The translations under genes and the position numbers were made by a program. Below the pieces are notes generated by a model that did not search any database, was not told where the DNA came from, and saw nothing but the letters and a program-made list of their open reading frames with translations. DNA of 64,000 nt from NCBI GenBank assembly GCA_949358305.1, contig OX442323.1:6758001-6822000 (forward strand), read 5' to 3'. This document shows positions 50,535-62,414 of the stretch, piece by piece. Positions within the stretch are counted from its first letter, which is position 1. Each line of letters opens with the position of its first letter. This DNA is from Strigamia acuminata (lineage: Eukaryota > Arthropoda > Chilopoda > Geophilomorpha > Linotaeniidae).

Positions 50535-51065
50535 TGGAAGTGAGCAAAAATTTGGTGAAAATGAACGAAAATTTTGCTGTTTGCGATGGAAAAGAGCAAA
50601 AATTTCGCTGTTTTTGACGAAAATGAGCAAAAAAAAATCGCTTTTTTGATGAAAATGAGCAAATAATTCGCTTTTTTTGATGAAAATGAGAAAAAAATTC
50701 GCTTTTTTGATGAAAATGAGCACAAATTTCGCTTTTTTGCTGAAAATGAGCAAAATTTCGCTCTTTTTGATGAAAATGAGCAAAGATTTCGCTTTTTTGA
50801 TGAAAATGAGCAAAAATTTCGCTTTTTTGCTGAAAATGAGCAAAATTTCGCTCTTTTTGATGAAAATTCGCTCAAAATTTCTTTTTTATCTAGTATTTTG
50901 TGTTGAAACAATATAAGAAAACTTTTTTTTCACGATTTACCAAACTAAAAAAAATCGGCTGCCCCTTGCAACACAAGAAACGGAGCTTCTCCCTGCAATG
51001 ACGAAAATTCTGACATAAGATACAAATGAGCAAAAATTTGCTTTTTTTGATGCAAATTCTTTCAA
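50535..51065. repeat. AT-rich minisatellite, 30 bp
   Basis: Units of AAAAATTTCGCTTTTTTGAT followed by GAAAATGAGC, regular from 50550 to 50875, with an outlying diverged block at 51005-51060. Both blocks are preceded by a related segment (GGCTGCCCCTTGC at about 50468 and 50959), so a larger region of about 480 bp is duplicated. Open frames across it are artefacts. Confidence 0.9.
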
Positions 51066-52791
51066 AAAAAAATATTTTTTTTTTCGGAACAACATTGTTT
51101 AAAAAATCCTTTTTTTTCTTCGTCTACCAACGGTGTAATTTCGGGTTGAGCGCGTTTGAAAAGAAAGCGCGCTTTAAAATGCAAATTTTTCTAAAACGCA
51201 TTCAGTAGTAATTTGAATAGAGGGTTAATAAAGGGAGTTGTAGTAATTAGGGTGAAAGTAGAAGCGAGTGATGGGGTCAGTGGGGAGGGTTACAAGTGCA
51301 GGCCGGGTTTGATGGAGCAGAGATGCGATGAATTATGGATGGTTTGGACAATGATTCCTCGTGTCCATCTCGGGCACGGTCCATGGGGGTTTCCATCCCT
51401 TCATATTTCATGCGGACAAATAAAGCTGACGAGCGCACTGGACCTCTTTTCCTCTGTTGTCGTTGCCGGACCATGGTAAAAGGGACTGCGAAATGGCATG
51501 CCCATGTCCTCTATAACGTACTTAAGGGACCATGTTTGCTGCTTCACCATTAAATATGGGGGCAGGTCCACTGAGAGAGGAAATCGCATGACTATAACTC
51601 CATTGGATGATGATGACATAGAAAAAAAATAGAAAAAATAGAAAAAAAATATTTATTTTTTATTTTTTTTATTATTTTTATTAGAAGAAAAGTTTTTGGA
51701 AAAGTTTTTGAGATTTTGAGCAAATAAAATAATATTTTAATAAGGTGGATCGGGATTTGGGAGGGAAAATGTTGACTTAAGGGAGTGCATCATTAAAGCG
51801 GAGGCAGAATTTGAATTTTATTAAAAGTCCACCGAAATATGAGGGAATTATTGCAATCGCAGCTGTCGCTTTTCTTCTAGCCAACCATTAATATTGATAG
51901 TCCGTGATTGAGCTGCTGGCTCACGAGGGGAGGTGGGGGTCGAGAGTCTCTCTTTCTCTCTCTCTCGTCTTTCTTCATCCCCCAGCACCCGCCACACAAC
52001 CCCCGAACGTTTTCCTCCGTTGTCTTTAATGATTTATTGGATTTTCCAGTAGTAAAACTTCTTTGTCTCGTTTATGAGAAAAGAACTAATGTTGGCCCAT
52101 TTTATGTTGGATGGCCCTGGGTGAAGTACTTATTTACCTTTTCATGAGAAAGGGAAAATAATAATAAAAAGGATGGGGGGTGGGGGGGGGGGGTTGAGAT
52201 TTAATTGTTTTTTTTTAGTTTTTTATTTGGATTTTTATTTATTTTTATTTTTTATAAAAGTCGAAAGAATAGTGGGTTTTGTTTTATTGGAAGGTATCAA
52301 GGGTGGGGGGTGTTGGGGAAATCCTCTGACCATGGGATCCTGCAAAAGTTGACCGAGTGTGAAAAATTGTCGCGGCGAGAGTTGCGTTAAACCAAAGCTC
52401 CGCCTCGGTCCTCTTTCCTGCCATGCAGTTGAGCATTGCGGCCAAGCCGGCTTTTCGTTGCCCAAAAGAACTGTATACGGATTGAGTGAGCTCCAAGTTT
52501 TCTTTTCACTTTGAAATTTATTTTTACATGTTTTTAAATGCTAAAATATATAAATTTTGTATTATTTATTATTATTATTTTATTTTTTTTATTTTTTTAT
52601 TTGTAATGCCTACGAGTCTCAATCTGCGAAAGAATAGGAAATGATTTGTGTCGTTTGGGTAAATCTTGAAGGGGCGGGGGAATGGATCTCGACGGACCCG
52701 CTCCTTGCACGTGAGGTAATGAGGCTTACCAGGTAAGTGAGAGTGGGAAGGGGCAACTCATCAGCATCCATTGAGATGTGGAAAGAGAGAA

Positions 52792-52826
<35 letters not shown>

Positions 52827-53640
52827 CTTTCTTTTCTGATTCCTCGCTCAATCATATTCGAAAGTGCGCAGCCTCGAGCCGCTGATTTCCATTTTCTCTT
52901 TTATTTGACTTTGGCTCATTTCCCTTGCTCTCCTCATCTTTTATTCTTAGTTTGCGAGGAAATTTCACTTTTAAAAATGCAGTCCGCCGGCGCTTGTATC
53001 TGATTGACGACTTCTCTAATTCTGCGCCCTCACCCGGAGAATTGGATGAGATGAAGCGGGCGGTGGATGGGAGATGGGAGTCGGGAGATGGGAGTCGGGA
53101 GGCAGGAGTCAGACGCGAACGAGTGGGGGATGGATATTGGGGTTGTGACGGTTGTCCGAGTAAAGTATGTGGGAGGGAGGCGAGGTTTGGGCGTGTTTTA
53201 AGTGCATTTGCAGCACCGCTTGTCGCTTAAATTGGAATCGGTTTGACACTCGAGAGTCGGTTGGTCAGCCGTGGGTTAGCGAGGGGGAAAAGAAGGAGGC
53301 GAAGTTGGGAATTTTTAAATTTTTGCGCAGAGTTGTTGGCTTTTATTTCGGTTGGAAAGTGATTGGCAGGCGGAGTTTGAGATGGCGCGATAACGAGGCT
53401 TGATCCGAATGACACGAGATTAAGAAAGTGCCTTTATGTAATGGTCCTGGGAATGGGATGTGCTTCTGGCCAAGTCGAAAATCAATACGAGTCGCTGTCA
53501 TAGCGAGCGTTTTAATCCTCTAAAAGTGGTTTAAAATATTAATTAGGAGTTTGAGATGCGCAAGGAAATTGAACCCTTTGCGTCTCCCTCTCGCTCGAGC
53601 ACCAACAAATATGACTTTCGCCTTAATCAACAATTTTTTC
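51066..53640. other. unique DNA, no gene seen
   Basis: Unique sequence with a CT-rich stretch at about 51949-51968, a G run at 52173-52192 and a long T run at 52797-52826. The frames at 51213-51479 and 52925-53230 show no protein family features. Confidence 0.5.
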
Positions 53641-53646
53641 GAAACT

Positions 53647-53781
53647 CAGTCGAAACTCTTTATAACGAATCGCGATATAACGAATTATCGATATAACGAA
53701 TATCTAAAAATGGCCGGTTTGTTTGGCATGTTAAAAAATGTCGATATAACGAATTTTCGTTTTAACGATTCGTTATAACGA
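53647..53781 (+). mobile_element. pogo/Tc1-like MITE, copy A (right end degraded)
   Basis: It begins CAGTCGAAACTCTTTATAAC and continues with repeated CGATATAACGAAT units, then TAAAAATGGCCGGTTTG in the middle. Its first 56 bases are identical, in inverse orientation, to copy B at 63808-63957. The right end lacks a clear CGACTG terminus and no flanking TA is seen at the left, so this copy is probably decayed. Confidence 0.75.
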
Positions 53782-56700
53782 GTGTATTCGTGTTTTTGTG
53801 CCCTCTCATTACTCGCGAATTAATTTTTTTGTTGGTGGGTTCGGACAGGGGGTGATCAGGGCTCATAAAACATGATTGCAAGCCCTTGTTATTAATTTTT
53901 TATTTAATTTTTATAATTTGGTCCACTGGAACGGCATTAAGTACTTAAATTGTAAATCAGAATTAATTTTTTTTTGGTTTACGATGGCGACTGACTCTTC
54001 CCTCGTAAATTCAACACCTAATTTGCCATCAGCGTGAGAAATTACTTCCTTTAATAAGAGGCGATCGCGCCCTATTCGTCATGTGTCAAATCGGACTCAT
54101 GGCATATATTTTTTTATAATTTAATTTTATTTATTTTCAAGTGGGGTAAAAGTGTGTCTGGAGTTGACGGAATTTACGAGTGCCGAATCGTTTTGATTAA
54201 GGCAGTTGAATGCGGTCGTGGAAAATTTTCGCAGCATTAATGCGATCGGAATTAATTTAGCGAATTGCAGGTGCCCACTTCAAAGGGAAAACGCACCTGC
54301 AACTGGACGGATAATTAAACGCTGAATCGTCGACGGATTTAAAGAGTATCGGAGGCGCAAATTGTTTCATTCCGTATTTGCATCGGAATCGACGGCGCGT
54401 GAACAAAGGGGCGAGCGAGGTGACCCCGAGATTCATTTGCAGGCCCCCTCGTGTCAATTTGGTGCGTGCAAATCTTCTCTCTCTCTCTCGTCTGCGTCTG
54501 CGTCTCTCCCCCTTTCATCTCGTACGCGTCGTAAGTCATGTGCGCGCGCGCAGACCGGTCATTTGGTCGGGGAAAAATTTCTCAAACGAGATTTCCAAGT
54601 TGCAACTTTTCAAAACGCCTTTTCTCTCGGATATATAAGCCCCATCTTGACTGTTTGAGGCCATAAAAAGGGAAAATGGGGGCCGGGGATACACTTTTCC
54701 CTCCTCTTCTTCAACCGTCGCTCATTCCGCCACCGCCTCGCCCATTTCCCGTATACTACCTATGCCCTATAGTCACTTTTCTCTCTCTCTTCTTTCTATT
54801 CTCGTGCTGCGCCAGCGATTCACATCGCCGAGGCAACAAAGTAGCGATGCGAATGGCGAATGGCGACGGTGCATTTTGCGTTGGAGGGCGGGCGCGTCTG
54901 TTGGGAGATGAACGAAGTGTTTTGCAACGTATATTCTTTTTTTTTATTGGGTTGTTTTGTTTTTTTTTGTTTGTTTTGATTAATTGGTTTAGTTTGAGGG
55001 GATTATTTGTAAATATTTGTCTTTGTTATTAATGAAGTTGCTCGGAAGGTAAATCTTTGATGAATTGCAATTTGAGCTCGTAAAGAAAAACGGAGAGAGT
55101 TTTGTCCCGGAAGTGATTGTAGTGCACTTGAGGGAGCAATTCATGAATGCGCGCCATCTGTCATGGATGGATCGAGTTTTCCCGCCACTCTTCAATGACA
55201 TGAGGAGTGTGCGTGAGTGTGTCTCGAGATCCATTCTCCGACGACTCTTTTTTCTTTTATTTTTTTTATTTTTTTTTTATTTTTTTTTTCTTTTCTAATC
55301 CTCACCCCTTAATCGCATTGCAATCGGAAGCAACTTGGCTTCTGTCTGCGTTTGTTTTTCACCCAACGACAAAAACGATCCTCGGGCGCGTTGGGTGTGC
55401 ACGGGGGTGGTGAAGGATGAGAGACGCGCGCCGAGTTTTCGCGCCAATTTAGACTCAGGTCGAGCGCGAATTTCCTTTCCTCTTATTAATGAAATTTGTC
55501 TTCTTGCGTCGCTTTTTCATCATGATGGAGCAGAAACGTTTTTGTAATCAAGACTAGAGGAGTCGGGAAGGCGGTGGGGGTGATCCTCGGAGGCAAGGGG
55601 GGGTGCAGGGGTGCGGGGGGAGAGGAGAAAAAAACCGCGCGTGATTTGCGGTGCTGCTTTCTCACTGCCGACGCCCTCAAATGAGCTGCGGGATTTTGCC
55701 GATCAGACCATAATTGGCGGCCTATCTTTGGCGCTTCTTCATTTTGCCAGTCCCGCGCACCCGCGTGCTGTTCGAGGGCCCCTCGAGCGCCCGTAGACGG
55801 CGTTGACGGCGTTGACGGTGCAGCGCGACACGCAGGTTTTATTGCATTAGAAATTAACTGGGGGTAATTCATAATTCATTTTGTCGACGGAATAATTCAG
55901 TCGACATGTTGCTTTTTGGCAGGAGGGGAGTTTTGGGTGGAATCGCGAGGTTGTGCGCGTGCGCGTGCAGTGTCAACACCTTGGTGCGCTGCTCGGCCGA
56001 TCTTCCACCTGCGCGGATCGATGCCTCGGAGCCTGCGTGGCCCGTGATACTATTAACGAGGCTCCCCCGCTTCTGTTTGCCCAACAAACTCTGGGATTGG
56101 CTTTCCTGATTGACTCGACTCGGGCTCTGCTTTCGAGTGTAAGCTCGTGTTACGGCGCGTTTCGATGTACGTACTCGCTCAAATCAAATAAAAATTTTAA
56201 AGTATTTTTTTTTTTTAATTTTATTTTTTTTTTTTAATTTAAATTTATTTAAGTAGTTCAATTTGTATTCGCCTGGTTCAGTTTATTTTTTTAATTGGGG
56301 AACTAAAGGGATGTGTGAGTAATTGAGAAGTAATTAGTTTCGTTTGTGCCAACTAAATATTGACAGGTGAAACCCCCATGAAAGTGATAACGAGGCTTAA
56401 AGTTAAATGAAAATGGGGGAAAGTAAAATAGTGTTGAGCAATAAAAGAGAGAGGAGGAAAGAAGAAGAAGAAGAAGAAAAAAAATAGTGTTGGTAATAAT
56501 TTCGTCTGGTGGACCCCACCTCCCGACCCCCTCTTGAACACATCATTTTCTTTGCCAACTATGGCAGAGAGGTGTAATTTATCTCGCGCCATCTGCTGTT
56601 GGGAAAGGAAAATGAAGGATGGTTGGAGCTGACAGGCGGAAGTCGGGTCTCGGAGCCGGAAGAGTACAGTTTTAAGCAGCGTGGGGTCGGCGTGGACGTA

Positions 56701-57360
56701 GATCAAAGCGTCACGAGTGGAAGAAGGAAGGCGGGAGACCCGTGGAGACGTTTGGAGACGCGTGGTGTGAGGGATGGGGTTTTGATTTCAAGCTTTTCCC
56801 ATGTGTGTTTACGTTTATGAATTAATAAGGGAAGGCAGGCAAGTTGCATACTTGTCAAGTGAGCATTAATGCTCCCCCTAACTCAATTATCCGCCATCCT
56901 TGGGGATGGAGATTCGAGAAATTCAATCCTCCTCTAGCTTAACCCTATGCGTTCTCGTTTTCAAGCTTTCGCTTTCTGCCGTTGGGAAGACGTCGAAAGA
57001 CACGAATTTAACTCGACACTTGATTAAGCACTTTGCACTTAATTTTTTTTTTTTAAAAAAATATTGGGTTGAATTTTTTTTTTTTTTTTTTGGTATTAAA
57101 GTTTAGGTTTTTCGACACCAGGGGTGTGTGGAATTTGGAGGAATTTTTGCGGGGAAAAATTGGAAATATGCATAATTTTGAATATTTTGGTTTGGGTTGA
57201 TTTTGGTGATAATTGTTTCGGGGTATTCTTTTGGGGCGGAATAAATGCAGGGAAGTGATCGTTTGTATCGCGCGCATGCGCAATAGGGTCAATCTGAAGA
57301 ATATCCGAAGGAAATTTTTCTCGCGGGGGAAGTGGACATGAATAAGGGGAAAATGTAAGT
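53782..57360. other. unique DNA, no gene seen
   Basis: Mixed composition, with CT-rich tracts at 54475-54492 and 54780-54792 and AT-rich T runs near 55250-55295 and 56205-56250. A good CTCF-like site lies at 56586-56599. The frame at 55065-55298 was examined and shows no recognisable domain. Confidence 0.5.
56586..56599 (-). promoter_or_regulatory. CTCF-like motif
   Basis: The minus strand reads ACAGCAGATGGCGC, agreeing with the animal CTCF core CCASYAGRKGGCRS at all but the first position. Weaker relatives are at 46194-46207 (CAACCAGATGGCGT, plus) and 27213-27226 (minus, ending AGGTGGCGCTC). Single motif matches are expected by chance in 64 kb, so these are candidates only. Confidence 0.3.
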
Positions 57361-57364
57361 AATT

Positions 57365-57560
57365 TACGACGTTTACGTGGTAGCAGTTTTGCAAATAAGT
57401 GAAAAATCGGATTTTATTTATCGGGTTAACCGTGTGCGTTTACATGACGTTAGTTTTCTGGTAAACTGGTTAGTTTACATGATCAGTTTTCCAGACAAGT
57501 CTTAATCGGATTTTCAGTTTTCTCGATAACTGAGTACATGTAAACGTGGTAATTGGAAAG
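57365..57560. mobile_element. possible foldback/MITE with GTTTACATG-type ends
   Basis: The segment starts ACGTTTACGTGG and ends ACATGTAAACGTGG, and inside it repeats CGTTTACATGACG, AGTTTACATGATCAG, ATCGGATTTT and CAGTTTTC in both orientations. Such GTAAACG/CGTTTAC ends are common in short non-autonomous transposons. The boundaries and target duplication are not clear. Confidence 0.4.
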
Positions 57561-58066
57561 AGCGGAGTTTCGTGTTCCGTAGAACGCTTTTCCGAGCCAA
57601 GATTTGCATCTGGTCGGTGATGGATGGAAGGAAATTGTTTCATGCGTAATTAGTCTAAGGGCAGTAGCCCGGGCGGGCCCTACGCAACGCGCGCGCTCCG
57701 TTTCAGGTGTGAGCAACATTAGTATTCGCTGTCAGCTTCTCCCAACTGCTTTGCTCGTGCAATCACCGGCGCCAATAAATCAGTCTTGTTTATTAGTTAT
57801 ATATCATGCTGTTCAAAACCCACCACACCACCTTTCACGGTCTCGTGACCTCTCCAATTAGCCCCCGCGTTTTCCTTATCACGTTTTTTTTCTTCTTTCT
57901 CGCCACTTATTCAAGGAACTTTCATAAAACGCGTTTCGGGCCTGTTTCGCAACGCTATTGAGGGTGCAATCAGTGACGTTGAATGAGTTTTTTGTCTGGC
58001 GACGAGCGGGGTTTCGACATGCAAATGGGGCCGCCTAGTGGCGGATATAAAAAGCTGGCGATGGTA

Positions 58067-58243
58067 AATGTAATCTCGGCTGAACGAAGTGAAGCGGAGC
58101 GAAGCGGAGCGAACGAGTGAAAGCCGATAGCATTCACTCGTGTAATTGGAGGTTTAACCTCCAATTACACGAGTGAATGCTATCGGCTTTCACTCGTTCG
58201 CTCCGCTTCGCTCCGCTTCACTTCGTTCAGCCGAGATTACATT
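58067..58243. repeat. perfect palindrome with 88-bp arms
   Basis: 58067-58154 and 58156-58243 are exact inverted copies around a single centre base at 58155 (GGAGGTT-T-AACCTCC by position). The arms contain GAAGTGAAGCGGAGCGAAGC and TGAAAGCCGATAGCATTCAC. The right arm's last four bases overlap the first bases of the recombinase-element inverted repeat at 58240. Within each arm, ATTCACTCGTGTAATTGGAG and AATGTAATCTCGGCTGAAC resemble the element end ATTCACTCTTTGTAATCTCC. Confidence 0.95.
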
Positions 58244-58372
58244 CACTCTTTGTAATCTCCGGCTAAACAGGAGACTTGAAAGGTAACTTTTTTCCATAGG
58301 ATAAAAATAAAAATGTTTTGGAAAAAACAAGTTTAACAATTTTTCAGTTTAATCATTTTTTATTTTATGAAA

Positions 58373-58862
58373 TTATTTTGGAATCGGTCTGTTTAGGACT
58401 GATTCTTGAAAAGCATTGTGGTTGACAATAGTTTTGTTGTAGAACCTCGCGAATGTTTGTTCGGAGGTCCAACCGGCAACACCTAATATTTGTTGCACCG
58501 GAATAACACTGGCGGCTGCACTGGTGGCCGCAGCTCGCGTCGAATGAGCACCGAACTCTTGACGGTAAACCGTATGGTGACCCGCACGAGAATCTTGTGC
58601 ATAGTTTTGGAGTTGAAAATTACAGCGTCGGTTGACACTGTCATTTCCGAGGTTTTCAATTGTTGCAGTGAGCTTACTCTAGCTGCAGTAGTTAAGCAAG
58701 CAGAATAAGTGTCTTTTCTTGTAGACATATCCAATCTAAGTTGTCGTGTGGCCAGAGTTTGCGCAATTCGTTGAGAGCCAAACCCACATCCCATGTTGCC
58801 ACGTACCGTGGCAGACTAGGTCGTAAATTAGTAACTCCTTTTAGAGTGCGAACTACTATTAG
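58373..58862 (-). pseudogene. tyrosine recombinase, frame-broken
   Basis: On the minus strand, three pieces in different frames match a DIRS-type tyrosine recombinase. First is LKGVTNLRPSLPRY followed by ATWDVGLALNELRKLW. Second is the box I arginine in LTTAARVSSL (Arg codon 58678-58680). Third is FGAHSTRAAATSAA with GVAGWTSEQTFARFYNK, ending at a TAA (58373-58375). The last piece holds the H-x-x-R pair (58535-58546), the W of the third catalytic position and the nucleophilic Tyr (58439-58441). At least two frame changes and a stop upstream separate the pieces, so this copy cannot make a full enzyme as it stands. The residues that can be seen are intact, so decay looks recent. Confidence 0.85.
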
Positions 58863-58899
58863 TTGTTAGACAACAACGAATACATTATTGTATGTGTTA

Positions 58900-61000
58900 C
58901 ATTCCATTTCTTCGCTTTCTCTTTGGCAAACGATTTCGATATGGACTTCGATCGTAATTCGATGGACTATTCCAGATAAATAATATGGGTTTGTGAAAAT
59001 AATCCTATTTATGTAAAAAGTTTTACTTTGTAATCAGGTATATCCTTATTTTTTATAAGTATGAAAATAAATATATTTATTTATTAACCTGTTTACTTAA
59101 TCGAAATTATACGTGGCTAGTTCAGATTCATATTTCAGAATGCAATGATTTTTTTGATCTTATTTCGAATTCTTTCGAAATTGCGATTTCTTGTAATCGC
59201 GTTCTTTGTTGTTATCCAACACATGCTTTCTTTTCAGAATAGACAGTATCTGCCGTATTTTCTAGGTGGGCATGATTATGTCCCAGTCGGCTTAATTTTC
59301 AGCCTCCGATGATAAGTTTTAAAAAGTCTTACCGAGTGGTAAAATTAACTTTTTTACGATAAATTTCATTTCTTGCAAAATAAATTTAGATTCAGATCTC
59401 GGTTACAGATGATGTTAATGAAAAATCTCTCATTTATCTTAAATATTTCAAGGGATCCCTTACGTATGGTGATTCGATAGAATTTCCACTTGTGGCGACG
59501 CAAATTTATCAATTGATCTTAATGTATCGTTATTCAAGTATGAACGACATAAAATGTTTTATTTAAATAAAACTTTATAAAAACCAAGTGTTTTCCAATC
59601 TTATTGAAAAGTAATGCAAATAAAGTATTCGTTTGAATTCTTATTAACTGCGCTTAATAATCAGGGATTTAAAAGGTCATCTGGTTTATTCATATTCGTA
59701 ATATCTATTAAATAGTCGAAATGTTTGACGTGTTGTTCTTACAACAAACTAGAGAAAAAGCAAGTGCTTTAACTTGGTAATATATTATACTTTCAAGTGT
59801 AAAAGGTGATGGTCTGGATTGACCTAACTTCTAAAATATTCCAATTTTATTTTAAAAAGGGACTTTTAATATTGAAATGTTCTTTTGAACGATCTGCTAC
59901 TACATACAATTAGTGTGCAGATGGCTTCAAAAAAGTTCTTGAACTGAATAAATACTTATAGTTCTGGTAAATATGTTTACCATTTTGTAAAATCAGAATA
60001 AAATAAATTGATTCATTTACCAATTTGATATGTATTCTATTTATTTTGAGAATGAAGAGTAAACTTTATTCCTTTTTCCCGTACTGAAATGATTCGATTT
60101 TTGCAATTCGCAAAGTTTACCTATTTGCCTTTAAGAATTTTAGCATTAAAGTGAATGCAACTTTCTTTCTTGTAATTGACAGCACAAGAATAAAGCGGAA
60201 TATTTTTAGACATTATAGATAAATTTCTGTTCCTATTTATTTCAATCGAAACTTTTTCCAGTAAATTTGTCTAAACCAATCTCATTCACTTTCGTAAATG
60301 CGTACAAGAGAACTGTGACACTCTGATTCGATATAAGTTATAAATCGAAATAAACAAAGATTGTGATTAAAACAATCTGAATTCACGATTGAAAAATTGT
60401 TAATAACAATTAGGAAGCACGCTAAATCGTTGGATTCTTGGCGCTTCTGGTTTCTAGGCAAAGCAGCTGTAAAATGTTTTCATCGGATTAGAACATTCGA
60501 GCGATAATCCTTGCCTTGTTGGATTTTACTATTTTAAAATCACGGTCTTGATTATACGAAACGAAAGTAAGGTTGATCAGGTATGAGGTATGTGTTAATC
60601 TTGTAACCAAAATTTGAGAACAAATAAACCTGTTCTTTAAACAGTATCGACTTTCCTTTGTACTTATTTCCCAAATAAAAGTTGGTGTAAGTGTCTGATA
60701 ACTTTTTTGTCAATTTCTTGAAATGGCCGATTGAAAATAATTCGAATTTGAATTCGGTGAAAACGACGTTCCGTAGGCGGACAAAACAACGATAAATTCG
60801 GACTGAATTTTATAATTTCCCGTGGTAGATTTATAAAATAATTTTTATTTATTAACCTGTTTATGGTTTTACCACGTGGTAGAATTCTCGTTTTACGAAG
60901 ATGTTCGATTTTTCTACAGAAAATCAAAATTAAAGTGAATATTTTTCACTTCTTGTGATTCTAATACAAGATCTTTATAACTAAATTTAGTTATGACTTA
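58900..61000. other. AT-rich interior of the recombinase element
   Basis: About 2.1 kb of AT-rich DNA with no long frame except an 87-codon minus frame at 60664-60927, which I cannot identify. In a complete DIRS-like element this space would be expected to carry reverse transcriptase and RNase H; none of their motifs were recognised here. The phrase TTTATTTATTAACCTGTTTA occurs twice (about 59074 and 60844). Confidence 0.55.
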
Positions 61001-61060
61001 AATTTCGGTCAAAACCTACTTTTCATTTTCATGCGCACAAACTTCCCGATCAATTTGCAT

Positions 61061-61973
61061 TCAATGTGACCCCAACGAGCGGTGGTCCGCCCATCTGTCT
61101 AGTGGCTCGCCCATCTGTCTAGTGGCTCTCAAGAACTCGCAAGCCGAAACAACTGGGCGACAGGGGAGATTGGGATGACGGAATCGGAACATGTTCGATT
61201 CGTCAGTAATAGGAACGGATAAATTAACCATATTATCCGGGATGACGGGATCAGAAACATTGTTCGATCCGTCTGCGTATGTACCGTTTACGGTTGGATC
61301 CGAAGCGGATAAAATTACCGGTCCGCCTGCGACGACAGGGGTATTCGCAAGGACGGGGTTCAAAAACAAAGCTTGTCCCAATATTTGGATCCGTTCCGCC
61401 TGTAACAACAGGGGCAATCGCCAGTGCGGGGCTAAAAAACAAGTTTTCCCGACTAATGGATCCGCTTCGCCTGTGACGACAGGGGATTTTGCCAGAACGA
61501 GGTTCAAAACAAAGTTTGTCCTGATATTTGGATTCGTTCCGCCTGTAACGACAGGGGCATTCCGCTCCGCCTGTAACGACAGGGGCATTCCGCTCCGCCT
61601 GTAACGACAGGGGCATTCCGCTCCGCCTGTAACGACAGGGGCATTCCGCTCCGCCTGTAACGACAGGGGCATTCCGCTCCGCCTGTAACGACAGGGGCAT
61701 TCCGCTCCGCCTGTAACGACAGGGGCATTCCGCTCCGCCTGTAACGACAGGGGCATTCCGCTCCGCCTGTAACGACAGGGGCATTCCGCTCCGCCTGTGA
61801 CGACAGGGGATTTCGCCAGAACAGAGTACAAAACACAGTTTGTCCAGACTATTGGATCTGCTCCGCCTGTGACGACAGGGGATTTCGCCAGAAAGGAGTA
61901 CAAAACACAGTTTGTCCCGACTATTGGATCTGCTCGGGATCTGCTCCGCCTGTGACGACAGGGGAAGTCGCAA
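61061..61973 (-). CDS. repeat-rich open region of the recombinase element, all three frames open
   Basis: Three overlapping minus-strand frames are open: 61903-61061 (280 codons), 61973-61251 (240) and 61836-61504 (110). All cycle through the same set of peptides (APVVTGGAEC, PCRYRRSGM, PLSLQAERN) because the 28-bp repeat shifts frame by one base per unit. Flanking non-repeat parts read like an unstructured protein (SDPVIPDNMVNLSVPITDES near one end). A gag-like first protein of the element is possible but unproven. Confidence 0.4.
61545..61812. repeat. 28-bp minisatellite with a hairpin in each unit
   Basis: Ten tandem copies of a 28-bp unit, nine of them identical (GCATTCCGCTCCGCCTGTAA then CGACAGGG). 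Each holds the inverted repeat CCTGT-AACG-ACAGG. The same hairpin core recurs singly at about 61335, 61398, 61470, 61867 and 61948 within diverged units of about 70 bp (TTCGCCAGAACGGAGTACAA type), so the array seems to have grown out of an older, longer repeat. Confidence 0.95.
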
Positions 61974-62156
61974 GAACGGGGTTCAAAAAAATAAAAATTT
62001 TTGTTCCGTTTACGGAAGTCGGAACGGATATATTAACCGTTCCGTCCGTAGCGATAAGGTTTCTTTGCGGTAAAACGACAACCGTTTCCGCCGGCTGTTT
62101 ATCCAACACATGTTAGAAAGCCAAGACGTCCAGCCAAGACGTTAGTGGTCAGCGGT

Positions 62157-62414
62157 TCAGGCACGGCGCCTGACCCAGCCACAGGAAGTACGCCAGTCTG
62201 CGGAAGAACGACGACCGTTCCCGCAGCAATCTGATTTGCAGCGATAGTCTGCATCAAACCGCGCAATTTCGTCGGTTAGCACATCTAGCCGCTGGTTCAT
62301 CCTTCTCGGCGAAGGCAGCGGCGATTGTTGGTTCAAAGTTTGGACCGCGTGGTCAGTATTATCGTCATTGTCATTAATAATCGGGAAACCGATAACCTTA
62401 ACGAAGGAATTCAT
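62157..62414 (-). CDS. 85-codon open frame in the recombinase element
   Basis: From an ATG at 62414 the minus strand reads MNSFVKVIGFPIINDNDD, then TDHAVQTLNQQSPLPSPRRM, and ends in a Cys-containing stretch (CKSDCCGNGR). It sits where the first protein of the element would start, just inside the right inverted repeat, and may originally have continued into the repeat-rich region. No family was recognised. Confidence 0.35.
   Translation of the reverse strand: MNSFVKVIGFPIINDNDDNTDHAVQTLNQQSPLPSPRRMNQRLDVLTDEIARFDADYRCKSDCCGNGRRSSADWRTSCGWVRRRA

Noticed and set aside
50351-50911. 186-codon minus frame rich in Phe, Ser and Lys
   Set aside because: Same cause: read-through of the 30-bp minisatellite at 50535-50875.
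55065-55298. 77-codon plus frame with a protein-like start
   Set aside because: No family match, no supporting splice sites, and it ends in a T run.
58900-61000. Reverse transcriptase or RNase H in the recombinase element
   Set aside because: No catalytic motif was recognised on either strand; absence by eye is not proof, so it is left as unassigned DNA.
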